DNA from: Capra hircus
Taxonomy: Eukaryota > Chordata > Mammalia > Artiodactyla > Bovidae
NCBI RefSeq assembly: GCF_001704415.2
Contig: NC_030816.1
Coordinates: forward strand, 75,595,713-75,659,712
Length of the DNA: 64,000 nt
Reading direction: 5' to 3'
This document shows positions 44,803-56,594 of the stretch, in pieces (position 1 is the stretch's first letter; each line of letters begins with the position of its first letter). The position numbers and the translations under genes were made by a program. Under the pieces are notes generated by a model. It saw nothing but the letters and a program-made list of their open reading frames with translations, was not told the DNA's origin and did no database searches.

Positions 44803-45781
44803 ATTGAGTAATTATTAAAAACTGGGAAAATGAGAAAGAAAAGAAGTGAGAGCTGCTGTTTTGCAGTCTCAGCCTTGTCTCTCAGAATAACTTCCATAGT
44901 ACAGACAAGGCCAGCCGAGGTTTTCCTAGAGAAAGGGGGTACAAGGGTTGTGGAGTGTAGATGCTGCAGCCGGGCCAGTTTTGTAAGTGAGGTTGGGGCT
45001 GCCCAATGTCACCTTCCTTCGTGAAGTTTTAGTAGCAGGCTTGACTCTTAGCTCATTCAAAGCAAGGCAGAAAGATGCTTCACTTAGGAGACATTGGTTA
45101 TGTGACCCAGGCTGTGACTCTTTACTCCTTAGGTAACACAATGGTTATGTGTTTAGGGTCTGCATCAGTTTGGTTTGGTTTTGCTTTGGTTTGGTTTTAG
45201 GATGCTTTCATTTGTCCAGAAGGCATCCTGGGAAAAGGCATATGAACAAGATGGTTTGGAAGCCTACCCGTGAGACTGAAGAAGCATATGGACCAACCTC
45301 AACCTGTTCTTCAAATAGTGACTATATCTTTTTTTTTTAATTAAAAATTTTTTTTAATTGCAGGATAGTCAATTCGAAATACTGTGTTACTTTCACGTGT
45401 ACAGCAGAGTGATTCAGTTATACATATATGTAAAAATTTATTCTTTTTCATCATAGGTTATTAGAAGATACTGGATATAGTTCCCTGTGCTATACAATAT
45501 CTCCTTGTTTATGTATTTTCTATATAGTAATTTGTATTTGTTAATCCCAAACTCCTAATTTATTCTCCTATGGTAACCATAAATTTGTCTTCTGTGACAC
45601 TGTTTCTATTTTGTAAATGAGTTCATTTGTATTATTTTTTTAGCTTCCATGTACAAACAACAGCATACGCTATTTGTCTTTCTCTAAGTTACTTCACTTA
45701 GTATGATCATCTCCAGGTCCATTCATGTTGCTGCAAATGGCATTACTGCATTCTTTTTATGACTGAATAATATTCCATTGT

Positions 45782-46220
45782 CAGGCTTCCCTGGTGGCTG
45801 AGCAGTAAAGAATGCCTGCTAATGCAAGGGATGAGGGTTCGATCCCTGGGTGGGGAAGATCCCCTGGAGAAGGAAGTGGCAACCCACTCCAGTATTCTTG
45901 AGACTTCTCTTGTGCTCACTCAATAAAGAATCTGCCTGCAATGCAGGAGACCTGGGTTCAATCCCTAGGTCAGGAAGATCTCCTGGAGAAGGAAGTGGCC
46001 ACCCACTTCAGTATTCTTGCCGGGAGAATCCCATGGACAGAGGAGCCTGACAGGCTACAGTAGTCCGTGGGGTCGCAAGAGTCGGACACAACTTAGGGAT
46101 TAAACCACCACCACCAGTATTCTTGCCTGGGAAATCCCATGGACAGAGGAGCTTCACAGAGCCCAGTCCATGGGGGTGACAGAAGAGTCAGACTCGACTT
46201 AGAGACTAAACAACACCACC
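45782..46220 (+). mobile_element. Outer Bov-tA SINE (interrupted)
   Basis: The head GGCTTCCCTGGTGGCTGAGC (from 45784) is separated from its own body tail (46126-46220, ending CGACTTAGAGACTAAACAAC) by a second Bov-tA. A 10-bp duplication of L1 sequence, ATTCCATTGT, flanks the whole (45772-45781 and 46221-46230). Confidence 0.93.
45901..46113 (+). mobile_element. Inner Bov-tA SINE
   Basis: A complete copy with head AGACTTCTCTTGTGCTCAC and tail TTAAACCACCACCA is flanked by CCAGTATTCTTG (45889-45900 and 46114-46125), a 12-bp duplication of Bov-tA body sequence. Confidence 0.93.
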
Positions 46221-46945
46221 ATTCCATTGTATGTAGGTACCACATCTTTATCCATTCGTCTGGTGGACATCTAGGTTGCTCCCACATGTCTTGGCTGTTG
46301 TAAATAGAGCTGCTGTGAGCATTGGAGGGCATGTATCTTAAGAGTTTTCTCCAGATAGATGCCTTGGAGTGGGATTGCTAGATCATGTGTTAATATTTTT
46401 AGTTGTTTGTTTTTTTTTTTTTAAACAAAACCTCCATACAGTTCTCCACAGTGACTGTACCAGTCTAGAGTCACTATTTCTTTATGGAAAAAGTTGTTTT
46501 AGTGCCCAGGAATGCTTACAGGACCTAGTATTAGGATGGTCCTTCTCCACCGATCCCTGATAGCCTGCTCAGGGTCGTCTGGGTGACAGGAACACAGTCA
46601 GTATCTGGGAGGCCACAGCGCCACATTGGCTGGACACCTGCAGGAGGGCTGGGTGCACCGAGTCTCAGGCTGAAATCAAGGAGAAGCAGCACTCCCGCCG
46701 CCTTATTTCTTCATCGCGTCCCTAGCTAGGGTTGAGTGCTCCCCAGGGCAGTCTCCAGCCATCCACGTTGGTCCCTGGCGCTGAGGCCTGAGGGCTCAGT
46801 TGGGACTCTTCACCACCTTATTGCCAAATGTCGCCTTCCTCTTTTGCCCTCAGACATGACTCCAACCATCACCAATTTCTTGTTTTTACCTCCCTTTGTC
46901 CCATCGGCGGCAAGGAACTTCCCGCCGCTTCCTTAGGAGTAACTC

Positions 46946-47055
46946 ACGAGGGACTTCCTGGCAGGCCAGTGTTGAGACGCCTCACTTCCACTGCAGGGGG
47001 CCCAGGTTCCATCCCTGTTCAGGGAACTAAGATCCCTCATGCCGCGTGGCTTGGC
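46946..47055 (+). mobile_element. CHR-type SINE
   Basis: GGACTTCCTGGCAGGCCAGT, GGTTCCATCCCTGTTCAGGG and GATCCCTCATGCCGCG show a + orientation CHR copy. Confidence 0.82.
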
Positions 47056-47303
47056 CTGGGGTGGGGGTGGGTTGTGTGGGAAGAAGTTACTCCCGCTGTG
47101 TCCCTTCTACCAGCTTAGCTGCCAGGAACCTGCCTCCCTGTGTGCGGAAACTTACCTCCTAGAAACTTACCTGCACTTTGCCTTGTTTTTTGGTGTGTGT
47201 TCTCTCTCTGTTTAGTACATAGTTTCTATTTATTGACAACTCTCCAACTTTTTAAAAGAGCTGTTTTCTTTCTGTTCAATTTCATTAGGTAATTTTAAAT
47301 TGA

Positions 47304-47528
47304 AGTATGTTCCCTGGCAGCTCAGATGGTAAAGAATCTGCCTGCCATGCGGGAGACCCTGGGTTCAGTCCCTGGGTTGGGAAGATCCTCTGGAGGAGGG
47401 CATGGGAACCCACTCCAGTATTCTTGCCTGGAGAGTTCAAGGGACAAAGGAGCCTGGTGGGCTATGCAGTCCATTGGGTCGCCAAGAGTCAGACACGACT
47501 GCGTGACTCCCACACATGCACACACATA
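47304..47528 (+). mobile_element. Bov-tA SINE
   Basis: GTTCCCTGGCAGCTCAGATG to AGACACGACTGCGTGAC with a CACACATGCACACACA tail; inserted in the L1 remnant. Confidence 0.88.
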
Positions 47529-47699
47529 GCTGATCTACTGCGTTGTGTTAATTTCTGAGGTACAGCAAAGTGAGTCAGCTATACACGCATATGCATATCC
47601 TTTTTTATATTCTTTTCCATTATGGTTTATTACAGGATATTGAATGTAGTTCCCTGTGCTGTACAGTAGGACCTTGTTGTTATATGTTTTATGTATAGC

Positions 47700-47918
47700 A
47701 GTGGTGGTGGTGGGGGTGTAGTTGCTCAGTTGTGTCTGACTCTTGTGACCCGTGTACAGTAGCCCACCAGGCCCCTTTGGGATTCATGGGATTCCCCAGG
47801 CAAGAATATTGGAGTGGGTTGCCATTTCTTTCCTCAGGGGATCATCCCAACCCAGGGACTGAACTTGGGTCTCCTGCATTGCAGGCAGATTCTTCACTTT
47901 CTGAGTCACCAGGGAAGC
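47700..47918 (-). mobile_element. Bov-tA SINE
   Basis: GGTGGTGGTGG tail side, AGTTGCTCAGTTGTGTCTG, and the reverse head TTTCTGAGTCACCAGGGAAG; inserted in the same L1 remnant. Confidence 0.88.
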
Positions 47919-48129
47919 CAATATCTAGTAGTGTGTATCTGCTAATCCCAAACTCCTAAATTATCCCTCCCGCCTCCCTGTTTTCCTTTTGAGAGCTGGA
48001 TTCCAGTCTCTGCAAATGACCCAAAACTGGTGTCTCCATTCACCAGTGATCAGGTTCCTTTGGTCAGTATTATGCTCCTGGGTCCCATTCCCAGAGATTC
48101 TGGCCTAACTCGGTTGGGGTGTGGACACA

Positions 48130-48240
48130 ATGACAACTCTGCCTAATATTATCCCTATTGTACAGATGAAGAAACCGAGGCTCGGAGGAGGGCAAATGTA
48201 CTCAAAGGTCTCAAGGCTAATAAGCAGCTGATCTAAACTT
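48130..48240 (+). mobile_element. MIR SINE fragment
   Basis: TATTGTACAGATGAAGAAAC followed by CGAGGCTCGGAGGAGGG and AAGGTCTCAAGGCTAATAAG matches the MIR core in + orientation. Confidence 0.75.
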
Positions 48241-49016
48241 CCCTATGGACCTGTCTGCTAGTAATGCATGGTTTTCATTTACTGCACTGCACTATGTGGG
48301 TCCAGAGGAGCTTTGAAGCCGTTCTTCCAGTTAAGGGTCTGCCACTACCTGCCTTGTGAATCTGTGGGCCTAGAAAAGGCCTTGTTTTACTCCAGCCAGA
48401 CTTACTGATAAACACTGGCCGAGCTGCCGGACTGGATCACGTCACTGCTGGTATGCAGCAGGCCATTTGAATTCCGGGGAGTGCAGGGCTCAGCACACAC
48501 GTCAGAGAAACCCATTTCCATTTATCATTTTAATTCTGCTATCAACCATCCACAGACCCTAAATGGATTCCTCCAAAATGGCATCTTCAAGCCCATTATC
48601 AGAGCTAAATGTTTAATAACTTTGTTAAATAATCCATGCCATGGTGTACAAGAAACTTATCGTTTTTTTGTGTGTTTTTTTTTTTTTTCCCCACATAGGA
48701 GGAGGTGTTTCTGGACATCCCTAGGGATGGCTTAACATAGCTCTCAGGGCCGCTGGCTGGCCCCTCCCCTTCCTTCCTTGCTGGGTTCCTTCTTTCCTAA
48801 AAGCTCCAGGCAGGAGGGGTGCTGTGCGAGGAAGCCCCCTGCTTAGCAGGCTTGAGAAAGAAGCAGACGTGAGTCAGGCAGGCAGTTAATCGATGGAAAA
48901 GCAGTTTAAAATTCAGCCCAGGAAGCAATAGACGCTCTTCAGCAAACGAAGCTCGGCTCTTTTTGGAGTAGCCGTTGGCACATTTTCTTTTCTGGATCTT
49001 TCCCAGTGATCGTGCT
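48241..49016. other. Intronic segment with no recognised element
   Basis: No repeat family or gene recognised. The 48770-48990 portion is moderately GC-rich. Confidence 0.4.
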
Positions 49017-49029
49017 AGAAATATGTGGA

Positions 49030-49157
49030 AAAGAAAGTGTGAAGTTGCTCAGTCGTGTCTGACTCTTTGTGACCCCATGGACTGTAGCCTATGAGGCTCC
49101 TCCATCCATGGAATTTTCCAGGCAAGAGTACTTGAGTGGGTTGCCATTCCTTCTCCA
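49030..49157 (-). mobile_element. Bov-A monomer SINE
   Basis: One reverse Bov-A monomer (GAAGTTGCTCAGTCGTGTCT to CATTCCTTCTCCA) is flanked by the 13-bp repeat AGAAATATGTGGA (49017-49029 and 49158-49170). Confidence 0.93.
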
Positions 49158-49363
49158 AGAAATATGTGGAGTAGAACATTACAGGATAGCCATTGTTTAC
49201 TTTTAGGTAAATCCCATTATCTTAGATGGGCCATCTTTGCAAATTAAGTCCATTGTATTGAAAATAAGACAAGCAATGTTGCCTGTTTTTTTCTTTTTCA
49301 GTCAAATGGATCACAGAGTTAGAACTAAAGTAGCAACAGGCTGATCAATAATTTTTAACTGGA

Positions 49364-49517
49364 TTTTTTCTTTTTTTGTGTGCACCAAGTCTTTGTTGCA
49401 ACATGTGGGATCCTTAGGTGTGGCATGTGGGATCAGTTACCTGACCAGGGATCGAACCTGGGCCCCCTGCATTGGGAGAGTGTGGAGTCTTAGCCCCTGG
49501 ACCATGAGAGAAGTCCC
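49364..49517 (-). mobile_element. CHR-type SINE
   Basis: GTGTGCACCAAGTCTTTGTT, GGGATCGAACCTGGGCC and GGACCATGAGAGAAGTCCC mark a reverse copy. Confidence 0.85.
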
Positions 49518-49522
49518 TATAC

Positions 49523-49650
49523 AGGACTGGCCATCCACTGGTTAAGACTCGCTTGCAGTGAAGGGATCATGGGTTCAGTCCCAGGTGGGGGAAGTTCTGC
49601 TCGCCTCACAGCATGCCCCGCCCCTCACCAAAAAAATAAAAATAAAAAGG
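49523..49650 (+). mobile_element. CHR-type SINE, diverged
   Basis: GGACTGGCCATCCACTGGTT, GGTTCAGTCCCAGGTGGGG and an AAAAATAAAAATAAAAAGG tail. It stands head to head with the reverse copy just upstream. Confidence 0.72.
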
Positions 49651-49659
49651 TAGTGATTG

Positions 49660-50520
49660 TATCAAGCACATCCCCAAACTTCATGCCTGTTTATAATCTC
49701 CTTTCTGTAATTTCCTTTCTGTTATCTCCTTTCCATTGATCTTTTTGTTACTATGATCAGTTTGGATTTTCTAGAGATATATATAAAGGAAATATGCCAC
49801 ATGTATTATTTCTCTTGCCTTTTTCACTCAGCATAATTACTTGGAAGTTAATCCATGTTGTTCAGTTTAGGAGTTTTTAAGCAATTTGCATGTACACTCA
49901 AAATATGACCCAGGAAATACCCTTAAGTATTTATCCAGCAGGAATGAAAGCATGTATCCAAGCAAAGACTCATACATGAATGTCCATGCAGCTTTACTTG
50001 CAAGCGAATATCCAGTTTTTCCAGGATCATTTGTTGAAAAGACTCTTTCTCCATTAAATTGCCTTTGCTCCCTTGTTGGAGATCAAAATTATATCTGTGT
50101 GTGTCAGTTTCTGAGCAGTTTTTTTTCTAGTTCTATCATTTTTTTTTTAATTTGCTTGTTTCTTAAAATTAGTCAATTAATTATTGGTTGTGCTGGGTCT
50201 TGTTGCAGTGCACGGACGTCTCACTGTGGCAGCGTCTCTTGTTGTGGAGCACATGCTCATGGGCTAGTAATTGTGGCATCTGGGCTTAGTTGTCTAGGGG
50301 CATGTGGAATCTTCCTGGACCAAGGATAGAACCCATGTCCCCTGCATTGGCAGGCAGATTCTTATCCACTGTTCCTTCAGGGAAGTCCAGGTGATTTTAC
50401 TCTCTTTCAGTGATCTGTTTGTCTATTCTTTCACCAACACTTCACTGTCTTGATTATTCTAGTTGTATATTAAGTTGGGTAGTGCCAGTCCTCTGACTTT
50501 TTTGTCCGCTGAGGTTTCTT
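49660..50520 (-). mobile_element. Mosaic of old L1 fragments
   Basis: Reverse L1 motifs: TTTTTCACTCAGCATAATTA, AATCCATGTTGTTCAG, then GGATCATTTGTTGAAAAGAC and TCTGTTTGTCTATTCTTTCA. A + orientation piece, GACCCAGGAAATACCC, lies at about 49900-50000. The order suggests rearranged pieces of one or two old L1s. Confidence 0.65.
50170..50389 (-). mobile_element. Long CHR-type SINE
   Basis: AATTATTGGTTGTGCTGGGT to ACTGTTCCTTCAGGGAAGTC, with the usual GTAATTGTGGCATCTGGGC. It separates two L1 pieces. Confidence 0.85.
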
Positions 50521-50715
50521 TTTGTTTTTAAAGTTTGTATTGAATTTGTTACAATATTGCTTCTGTTGTTTTTATGTTGTTTTTTGGGGGGGGGGGTGGG
50601 GGGGGAGCGGTTAGCCTTAGGTCATGTGGCGTCTTAGCTCCCTGACCAGTGATCAAACTGGCACCCTTTGCATTGACAGGCAGAAATCCTAACCAGTGGA
50701 CCGTCATGGAAATCC
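50521..50715 (-). mobile_element. CHR-type SINE, GTTACAATATTG tail subtype, with G-run
   Basis: TTTGTTACAATATTGCTTCT, then a G11-T-G8 run at 50586-50605, then GATCAAACTGGCACCC and GGACCGTCATGGAAATCCCC. The G-rich stretch could form a quadruplex. Confidence 0.83.
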
Positions 50716-51234
50716 CCACGTAGGTTTCTTAAATTTTGTTCATCAGGCATCTCTCTGTCCTAAGTATGATACAGATCTCAATGTTGTGGGGGCTCCAGAC
50801 ATTACCAGGTAGCATTTCACGTAATGATTGTGGTCGCCCATCTTCATGCAGTGAATTACTGTCGTTGGTTAGCGTTACTTTTTATTTTCTTCATCTCAAG
50901 CAGAGAGCTTATAAATTCCCTTTGCTTGAAATCAGCGTGGCTGATCTCCTATCTCACCAGATTCAGAGCTCTTTGTTTTCTTTTACATACTTTCCCAGAG
51001 AACCCAGGAGTTTTAATACTTTTTAAAACAACTATAACTTTTTAATGTAGGGGAATATTTGACTGAAACATTTGTTAAAACATATTGTGTTTTATCTTGG
51101 TGTCTTTACTTAGCACGGATGTTAATAAATGTGGTTCTAAAAGGGTTCTGGGGGCAAGTCATTTTAGAAAATACTATAATGATTTCTTTCTTAGAGGTTC
51201 AGGATGCGCATTGAAGAGTCTCTAAATTCTAAGT

Positions 51235-51565
51235 CCCCCTTGGACTTAGTCAAACCTCTCAATCCTAAAGGAAATCAACCCTGAATATTCATTGGAAGGA
51301 CTGATTGTGAAGCTGAAGCTGAAGCTCCAACATTTTGGCCACTTGATGGGAAGAGCCAACTCACTTTTAAAGACTTGATGCTGGGAAAGATTGAGGGCAA
51401 ATGGAGAAGAGGGCAGCAAAGGATGAGATGGTTGGATGGTATCAATGACTCAGTGGACATGGAATTTGGGCAAGCTCTGGGAGATGGTAAAGTACAGGGA
51501 AGCCTGGCATGCTGCAGTCCATGGGGTTGCAAAGAGTTGGACACGACTTAGCAACTGAACAACAG
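51235..51565 (+). mobile_element. BovB LINE 3' end
   Basis: CCTAAAGGAAATCAACCCTG to GACTTAGCAACTGAACAACA, with a 9-bp duplication ATTCTAAGT (51226-51234 and 51566-51574). It contains a triplicated GAAGCT at about 51309. Confidence 0.88.
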
Positions 51566-51599
51566 ATTCTAAGTAAATCTACTTAACTTTATCTAGGTC

Positions 51600-51720
51600 A
51601 GTGTTTCCCAAGCTGATTTGAACCCAGAGCACTTCTAAGAGAAGCCTGGTGTACAGACATTGATACATCTAGTATGCTGATATTCTTCAATACCAGTTTG
51701 AAAAGTGCTGATCAGATTTA
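51600..51720. mobile_element. Possible hAT-type DNA transposon remnant
   Basis: CAGTGTTTCCCAAGCTGATTT at the left and GTTTGAAAAGTGCTGATC at the right resemble the ends of MER-type hAT elements. The evidence is thin. Confidence 0.35.
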
Positions 51721-52329
51721 GAGGCCTAAATTGTAGACACCACTCCTAATAAGTTCACTCCTAATGAGTTCACCTGTAGTGTCCAAGTCCTTTGGGATTT
51801 AAATAAACAATGTGAGATACATTACTTTCTAAGACATTCAACAATTTGAATATTAGAGTGGAAACATTCAGTTGAATTGAAATTTAATTTTGGAGGCTAA
51901 AAGCAAACTAGTGACCTTAGCGGATCTCTCCTGTTTTCATTCTTTCTCATATCTAGGGGTGAAACTGTGTTATTCCTTCTAAAACTGTGTTACAGAAATC
52001 TTCACAAATTTTACTGAAAACCGTGAGAAACAGGAAAATTAGTGATTGGTAGGCAGCGCCCAGAGACTCTCTAGCTGGTGTATACACGCTTCCCCGTGTG
52101 CCTCTCATGTGCTGTGCTGGTAATGTCCCAGAAACTTTTCATAAATAGGGAGCAGTACAATTTCAAAAGCAAAATAAGATTAATCTTTATATCCTGAATG
52201 TGAGAATCTTTTCCACTTGGATTAAATGGAATGAATAAAATTAAACAGCAGCACAACAAGACTACTTAAGCCAATTAGGTCCACACTTGGGGAAATACGG
52301 CTTTTTGGCCAATATTTTCACTTCTGGCT

Positions 52330-52760
52330 GTGGGTTGGGGGACATTGTCGAGTTGAATAGCACCTCGGACTTAGTCGGATTTCAGAGTGAAGACCAGTAA
52401 GATGGAGGGGGGTGGTGTGTGCAGGGTCAGACCCTGGACTGTGGTTGTCATTGGGTGGTTCTGGAGGGGAGGGACCTCATTGATTGGTTGATGATGAAGA
52501 GATGCTGGTCTCTTATGGTCGTTTGAATTAACTCACTCATTTTTAAAGCAATGTTGCCAGCCAGTAAGGGGATGTTTTGGTATGCTGGTTTGGTTTTGCT
52601 GAATATATGAGTGGAAAAAAAGTAGCATGAAATTTAAAACAAACAGAGGTTTTATTTAAAGATGAGAGGCTTTGGGGCATCAATATTTTAAGAAGTGGGG
52701 CGACTGCCACACTGACAGGAGGGTCTGTCCTCCTTCAAGGAGGAAAACAGATCAGAAAGA
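52330..52760 (-). mobile_element. Possible LTR remnant
   Basis: GTTTTATTTAAAGATGAGAGGC (a reverse AATAAA-like context), and a GC-mixed block with TCATTGATTGGTTGATGATG, look like a degraded LTR. No retroviral coding sequence is visible and the family is unknown. Confidence 0.3.
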
Positions 52761-53068
52761 GATTTCTAAAGGCTAGTTTCTTGAAGACAAGGACATCTCA
52801 TTTTTAGAGGTCACTGGAAGCAATCCTGACCTGGGGTACATGCTCTTCTCTATTTCATGTGGTTTGAGAAAGCTTTTGGCACAACGTTTTGACGGTACCT
52901 CTGAAATTTGAGAAGCAGTTCATATTCTTTCTTTGAAAAGCTTTGCAAAGTTAAAAGTTCTCATTTTTCTTTCATGGAATGCCTTAAGTATTTTGTTTTT
53001 AATCCATAGACTAGAGATATATCTGTGTTACTATTTGAGAATTGCCTTACCCCTGCTTACTATATGAA

Positions 53069-53269
53069 GAAAGTGAAAGTGTTAGTCGCTCAGTCGTGTC
53101 CAATTCTTTTGTGATCCCAGGCTCCTCTGTCCATGGAATTTTCCAGGCAAGAATACTGGAGTGAGTAGCCATTCCCTTCTCCAGGGGATCTTCCCGACCC
53201 ACGGATCTAACCCCAGGTCTCCTACATTGTAGGGATATTCTTTACTATCTAAGCCACCAGGAAAACCCC
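53069..53269 (-). mobile_element. Bov-tA SINE
   Basis: AGTGTTAGTCGCTCAGTCGT to TATCTAAGCCACCAGGAAAA. CTTACTATAT and CTTACTGTAT on the two sides may be a slightly decayed duplication. Confidence 0.88.
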
Positions 53270-53567
53270 ACTTACTGTATATCTTGAGCTAATTAGAAAT
53301 TAAATCCTTGCCAAGGGGTGAAACATTCTACTGTTTAAAAAATTTTAAATTTTCTTGACGGCATTGAGGTTTCCTTGACTATACAGATTTTATCAGCGAT
53401 ACCTCAGAAAACTCAGAGAAGCTTCACTAAAGAAAATAAGTTTTTTCTTTTAATTCTGGAAAGTTTCAAAATATATACAAAGGTAGAGACTCACAACAAA
53501 TGCCTTGTACCCGTTACCCAACTTCAACTGTAATGAACATTTTGCCCATCTTATTTTGTCTAACTGT

Positions 53568-53698
53568 ATTTATTTATTCTGTTTTTTGGCTGAACCACGT
53601 GGCATGCAGGATCTTAGTTCGCTAACCAAGGATCAATCTCACACCCTTCCGTGGTGGAAGCACAGCATCTTAACCACTGGACCACCAGGGAAGTCCCC
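53568..53698 (-). mobile_element. CHR-type SINE
   Basis: TTTTTTGGCTGAACCACGTG to GGACCACCAGGGAAGTCCCC in reverse orientation. Confidence 0.87.
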
Positions 53699-53699
53699 T

Positions 53700-54379
53700 T
53701 GGAGCATTCATTTTAGAGGGGAAATGAGTAGGGGACGAGTCATCCCCATTAGACTGAAGTTATTGAGCAAATGGTAGAGCAAAAATTGCTAAGCACTTAC
53801 ATTAATGGTTGACTTATTAGAAACCTAATGTGCGGGGTGACGTTCCAGATACTCACTGTGGTGAGTGAAAATGAATTTACATCTCATTTTACCGAAAAAG
53901 AGAAGAGCATATGAGAGGCTGAATAACATTGCGAGGCCACAAATTAGGTAAATGGCAGGTGTGTGACCCTCTAGCTGCCTCTCCTAGCTCCTCCTGTTTG
54001 CTGACCTGGAATCACCAAGAGTCAGCCTTACAATGATGGGACAGTTATAAAATCCTAGATTTGAAGTATTTCACCATGCCCCAGAGCACCCAGCCTTTCT
54101 CTCTGCTTCTGAGCACACCATGTCATCCAGGGTTGAGGAGTGAAAAGGGGTTAGTTTCTATGAAAAGGCTCCTGAAATATGATTTTTCACTGTCGAGTTT
54201 TTATCTTAAAGCAGTTCTCTTTTCCCATGAAAATTCATGTGACTGGCAGAAATTAGAACTAAAATACTTCACAGTAAAACAAAAATTGTTTTAACTGTCT
54301 CCCAGCCATACTAACAATAAGCAAATTAAAACGAAATAACTTAGTGAAGGAAAAGCTTCTTCCCTACCACCCACTTGTA
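53700..54379. other. Intronic segment with no recognised element
   Basis: I recognise no repeat or gene here. Confidence 0.4.
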
Positions 54380-54660
54380 AAAGTGATCAGAAAAATTAGA
54401 TACAGAACACAGAAAAATAAAAAGATATAAAAAATTCATAGTTTCATCCCCAATGATTATTTGGCACATGTGGGTTGGTAATATTGGTCTTACCATATAT
54501 TTGGCTATTTAGGGGTATGTTCTAGTGTATGTTTGTAATCATATTGAATATATAATTGTTTAGTTTGCTTTTTCAGTTTAACGTCACAACATAAAATGCA
54601 TCTCTATTTCACGAGCTTTGTTAATAGCATTTTTAATGCCTGGAAGACATGCTGTAACCA
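54380..54660 (-). mobile_element. Possible old L1 fragment
   Basis: ACAGAACACAGAAAAATAAA, followed by TTTAGTTTGCTTTTTCAG and GCATCTCTATTTCACG, resembles the reverse 3' region of an old L1. Divergence is high. Confidence 0.4.
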
Positions 54661-55123
54661 CCCCCTCCCCCCGTATTTGGGGCATTTAGAAATTGTTTCT
54701 GACTCTAAGCTATAATTTTTTTGTTTATCCTCTGACTTTTTTTCTTTTGTTTTTCCAGTGACCTTAAGGGTCATTAGTGTTAGAATCAGACTTAAGTGTT
54801 AAGAATTGGACCATTTCTATTAAAGTAATTAAACCATTCCCTCTTCTCTACCTTACTCTGTTCTAAAGATTTATACCATGTTTAGACCTGAATTTTACAA
54901 AACTTTCTCCCTGAAATTGGGTTTTGCAAAGTTTTCTGCTTAGATTCATTCGAAATAGAAATGGTTACTTTTTAAAACCAAAGCCCACCTTTTGAAATCC
55001 CTCATTCTGATAGCATTCAGTAAATCGCACCTAAATTAGAGGGGAAATTTTCGTATAAACATAACCTAGGCTGGTTGGTATTGTCATGATGGTGACTTAG
55101 ACCTTTGTTCTGATAGCCTGAGC

Positions 55124-55247
55124 CATTGTTGTTTTCTGACTGCACAGTGTGGCTTGTAGGATGTTAGTTCCGGGACCGGTGATCAAACCCACGCCCTCAG
55201 CAGTGAAAGCGTGGAGTCTTAACCGCTGGACCACCAGGGAGTTCCCC
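55124..55247 (-). mobile_element. CHR-type SINE
   Basis: GTGTGGCTTGTAGGATGTTA to GGACCACCAGGGAGTTCCCC in reverse orientation. Confidence 0.87.
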
Positions 55248-55659
55248 AATATTTTCTGTGTAATGGCTTGACCGAGGTCATTAATATGCTAATCACATTT
55301 AGAGGTACAATGAACAGAAGAGTTAAAGGTCCGTGAGGCCAGTTTGGTCCATTGGCTCAGATGATCTGAAAAGATTTATGAACCCTGAAAAGCTAGGATC
55401 ATAGTATCCTGATAGCTTTTGAGAACCTGTGGACTTTAGGCCTGAAAGTATTAATATTTTCACCTTTATAACGATAAAGTCAAGTTAAGGGAACGTCTGT
55501 TCCCTAACTGCTCTCTGAAGAATAAAGCCAAACAACAGAAATTCCACAGAGATGGCCATTAATAAAGTTTTAGAATATATTATTCCAGACTTGAAAAAAT
55601 ATGCTTGTACAAACATTGGAACAAACACTCTTCCTCTCCTCTGCCCCCTTCCCTCCCTG

Positions 55660-56000
55660 TTAGTGAGTTATTTTTGTTTTATTTTAAACACTTAAAGGAG
55701 TCAAACATTCTTTAGCAACTTGCTTTTCTCTGCTTGAATTGGGGACATCTACCCCCTTCAGCAGATTTACTACTAAAATTTACCTTATTCCTTTCAGCGC
55801 TGTTACATGGATATCTGATATTTTAACTCTTCCCCTCTACTGATGGATTCTTAAAGTTTTTGCTTTTATAAATTATTGGGTATGTAAAGTTGTATCTATT
55901 GGCATGGGATGGTGGAGCCAATGGTTATGCACACTTTAATGTTTTTATAGCTGTTTCCAAATTGTTCTCCAAAGCTATTTACTACTTTATTCTCTGGGTG
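55660..56000 (-). mobile_element. Old L1 fragment
   Basis: TTGGCATGGGATGGTGGAGCC, GGTTATGCACACTTTAATG and CCAAATTGTTCTCCAAAGC match the same old L1 zone as 6290-6370. A T27 run follows at 56002-56028. Confidence 0.55.
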
Positions 56001-56594
56001 GTTTTTTTTTTTTTTTTTTTTTTTTTTTGCTTTCTTCTGTTTGACCTTTTAAAATTAAAGTTTGCTTTCCAAACACTTTCTATGAGAATTGAAGGAAAAA
56101 AACACATTGAAGAGTTTTCTTTAGAAGTTTTGTCGTGGGATTTAAACTCCTTTCCAGTTATCTTTTTCATTCTCATCAGTATGCATGTGTCCTCCTTGTA
56201 TTACAAGATGCTGGCTCTTTCCTGCCAGCCATGTAACAGTTCTCCTTCTTGGGTTTTGCTGTCATTATTGGGAGCAGTTGTACTGCCCAGAGCCTGTTCT
56301 GCCACGAGGACTGCAGGACTCTGGGCACTCCCACCTGTGCTGGTCTTCCAGTGAGAACGAGGAGCCACGTGGAGCCGCTAGCATCGCTCCTGTGAAGGAA
56401 ACGGTTCATAGGCTCACCCTCTCTTCCCCAGTGTCCTGATAGCTGTCAAAGTTTCATCTGTTTTGTTCATGGTTCAGCATGTTCTTTAAAGAGCCTGACA
56501 CTCCTACTCTGCCAGGGTTTGCAGGGCGATCTGTGAACCATCCTATGGAGAAAAAAAAAAAAGGAAGCGGAAACACCCTGTTCTGCCACGCCTT

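Larger units (their letters stand above)
45335..46460 (-). mobile_element. L1 remnant hosting two nested Bov-tA copies
   Basis: Reverse L1 motifs flank the insertions: AGTGATTCAGTTATACATAT, TAGTTCCCTGTGCTATACAA, CTTCACTTAGTATGATCATC on the left and CTTTATCCATTCGTCTGGTG, GGAGTGGGATTGCTAGATC, TACAGTTCTCCACAGTGAC on the right. Confidence 0.85.
47290..47985 (-). mobile_element. L1 3'-end remnant hosting two Bov-tA copies
   Basis: Reverse L1 end: AATTGAAGTAT (left), TGAGGTACAGCAAAGTGAGT, TTATTACAGGATATTGAATG, AGTTCCCTGTGCTGTACAG (middle), and TGCTAATCCCAAACTCCTAA (right). It is the same L1 region as the start of 45335-46460. Confidence 0.85.
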
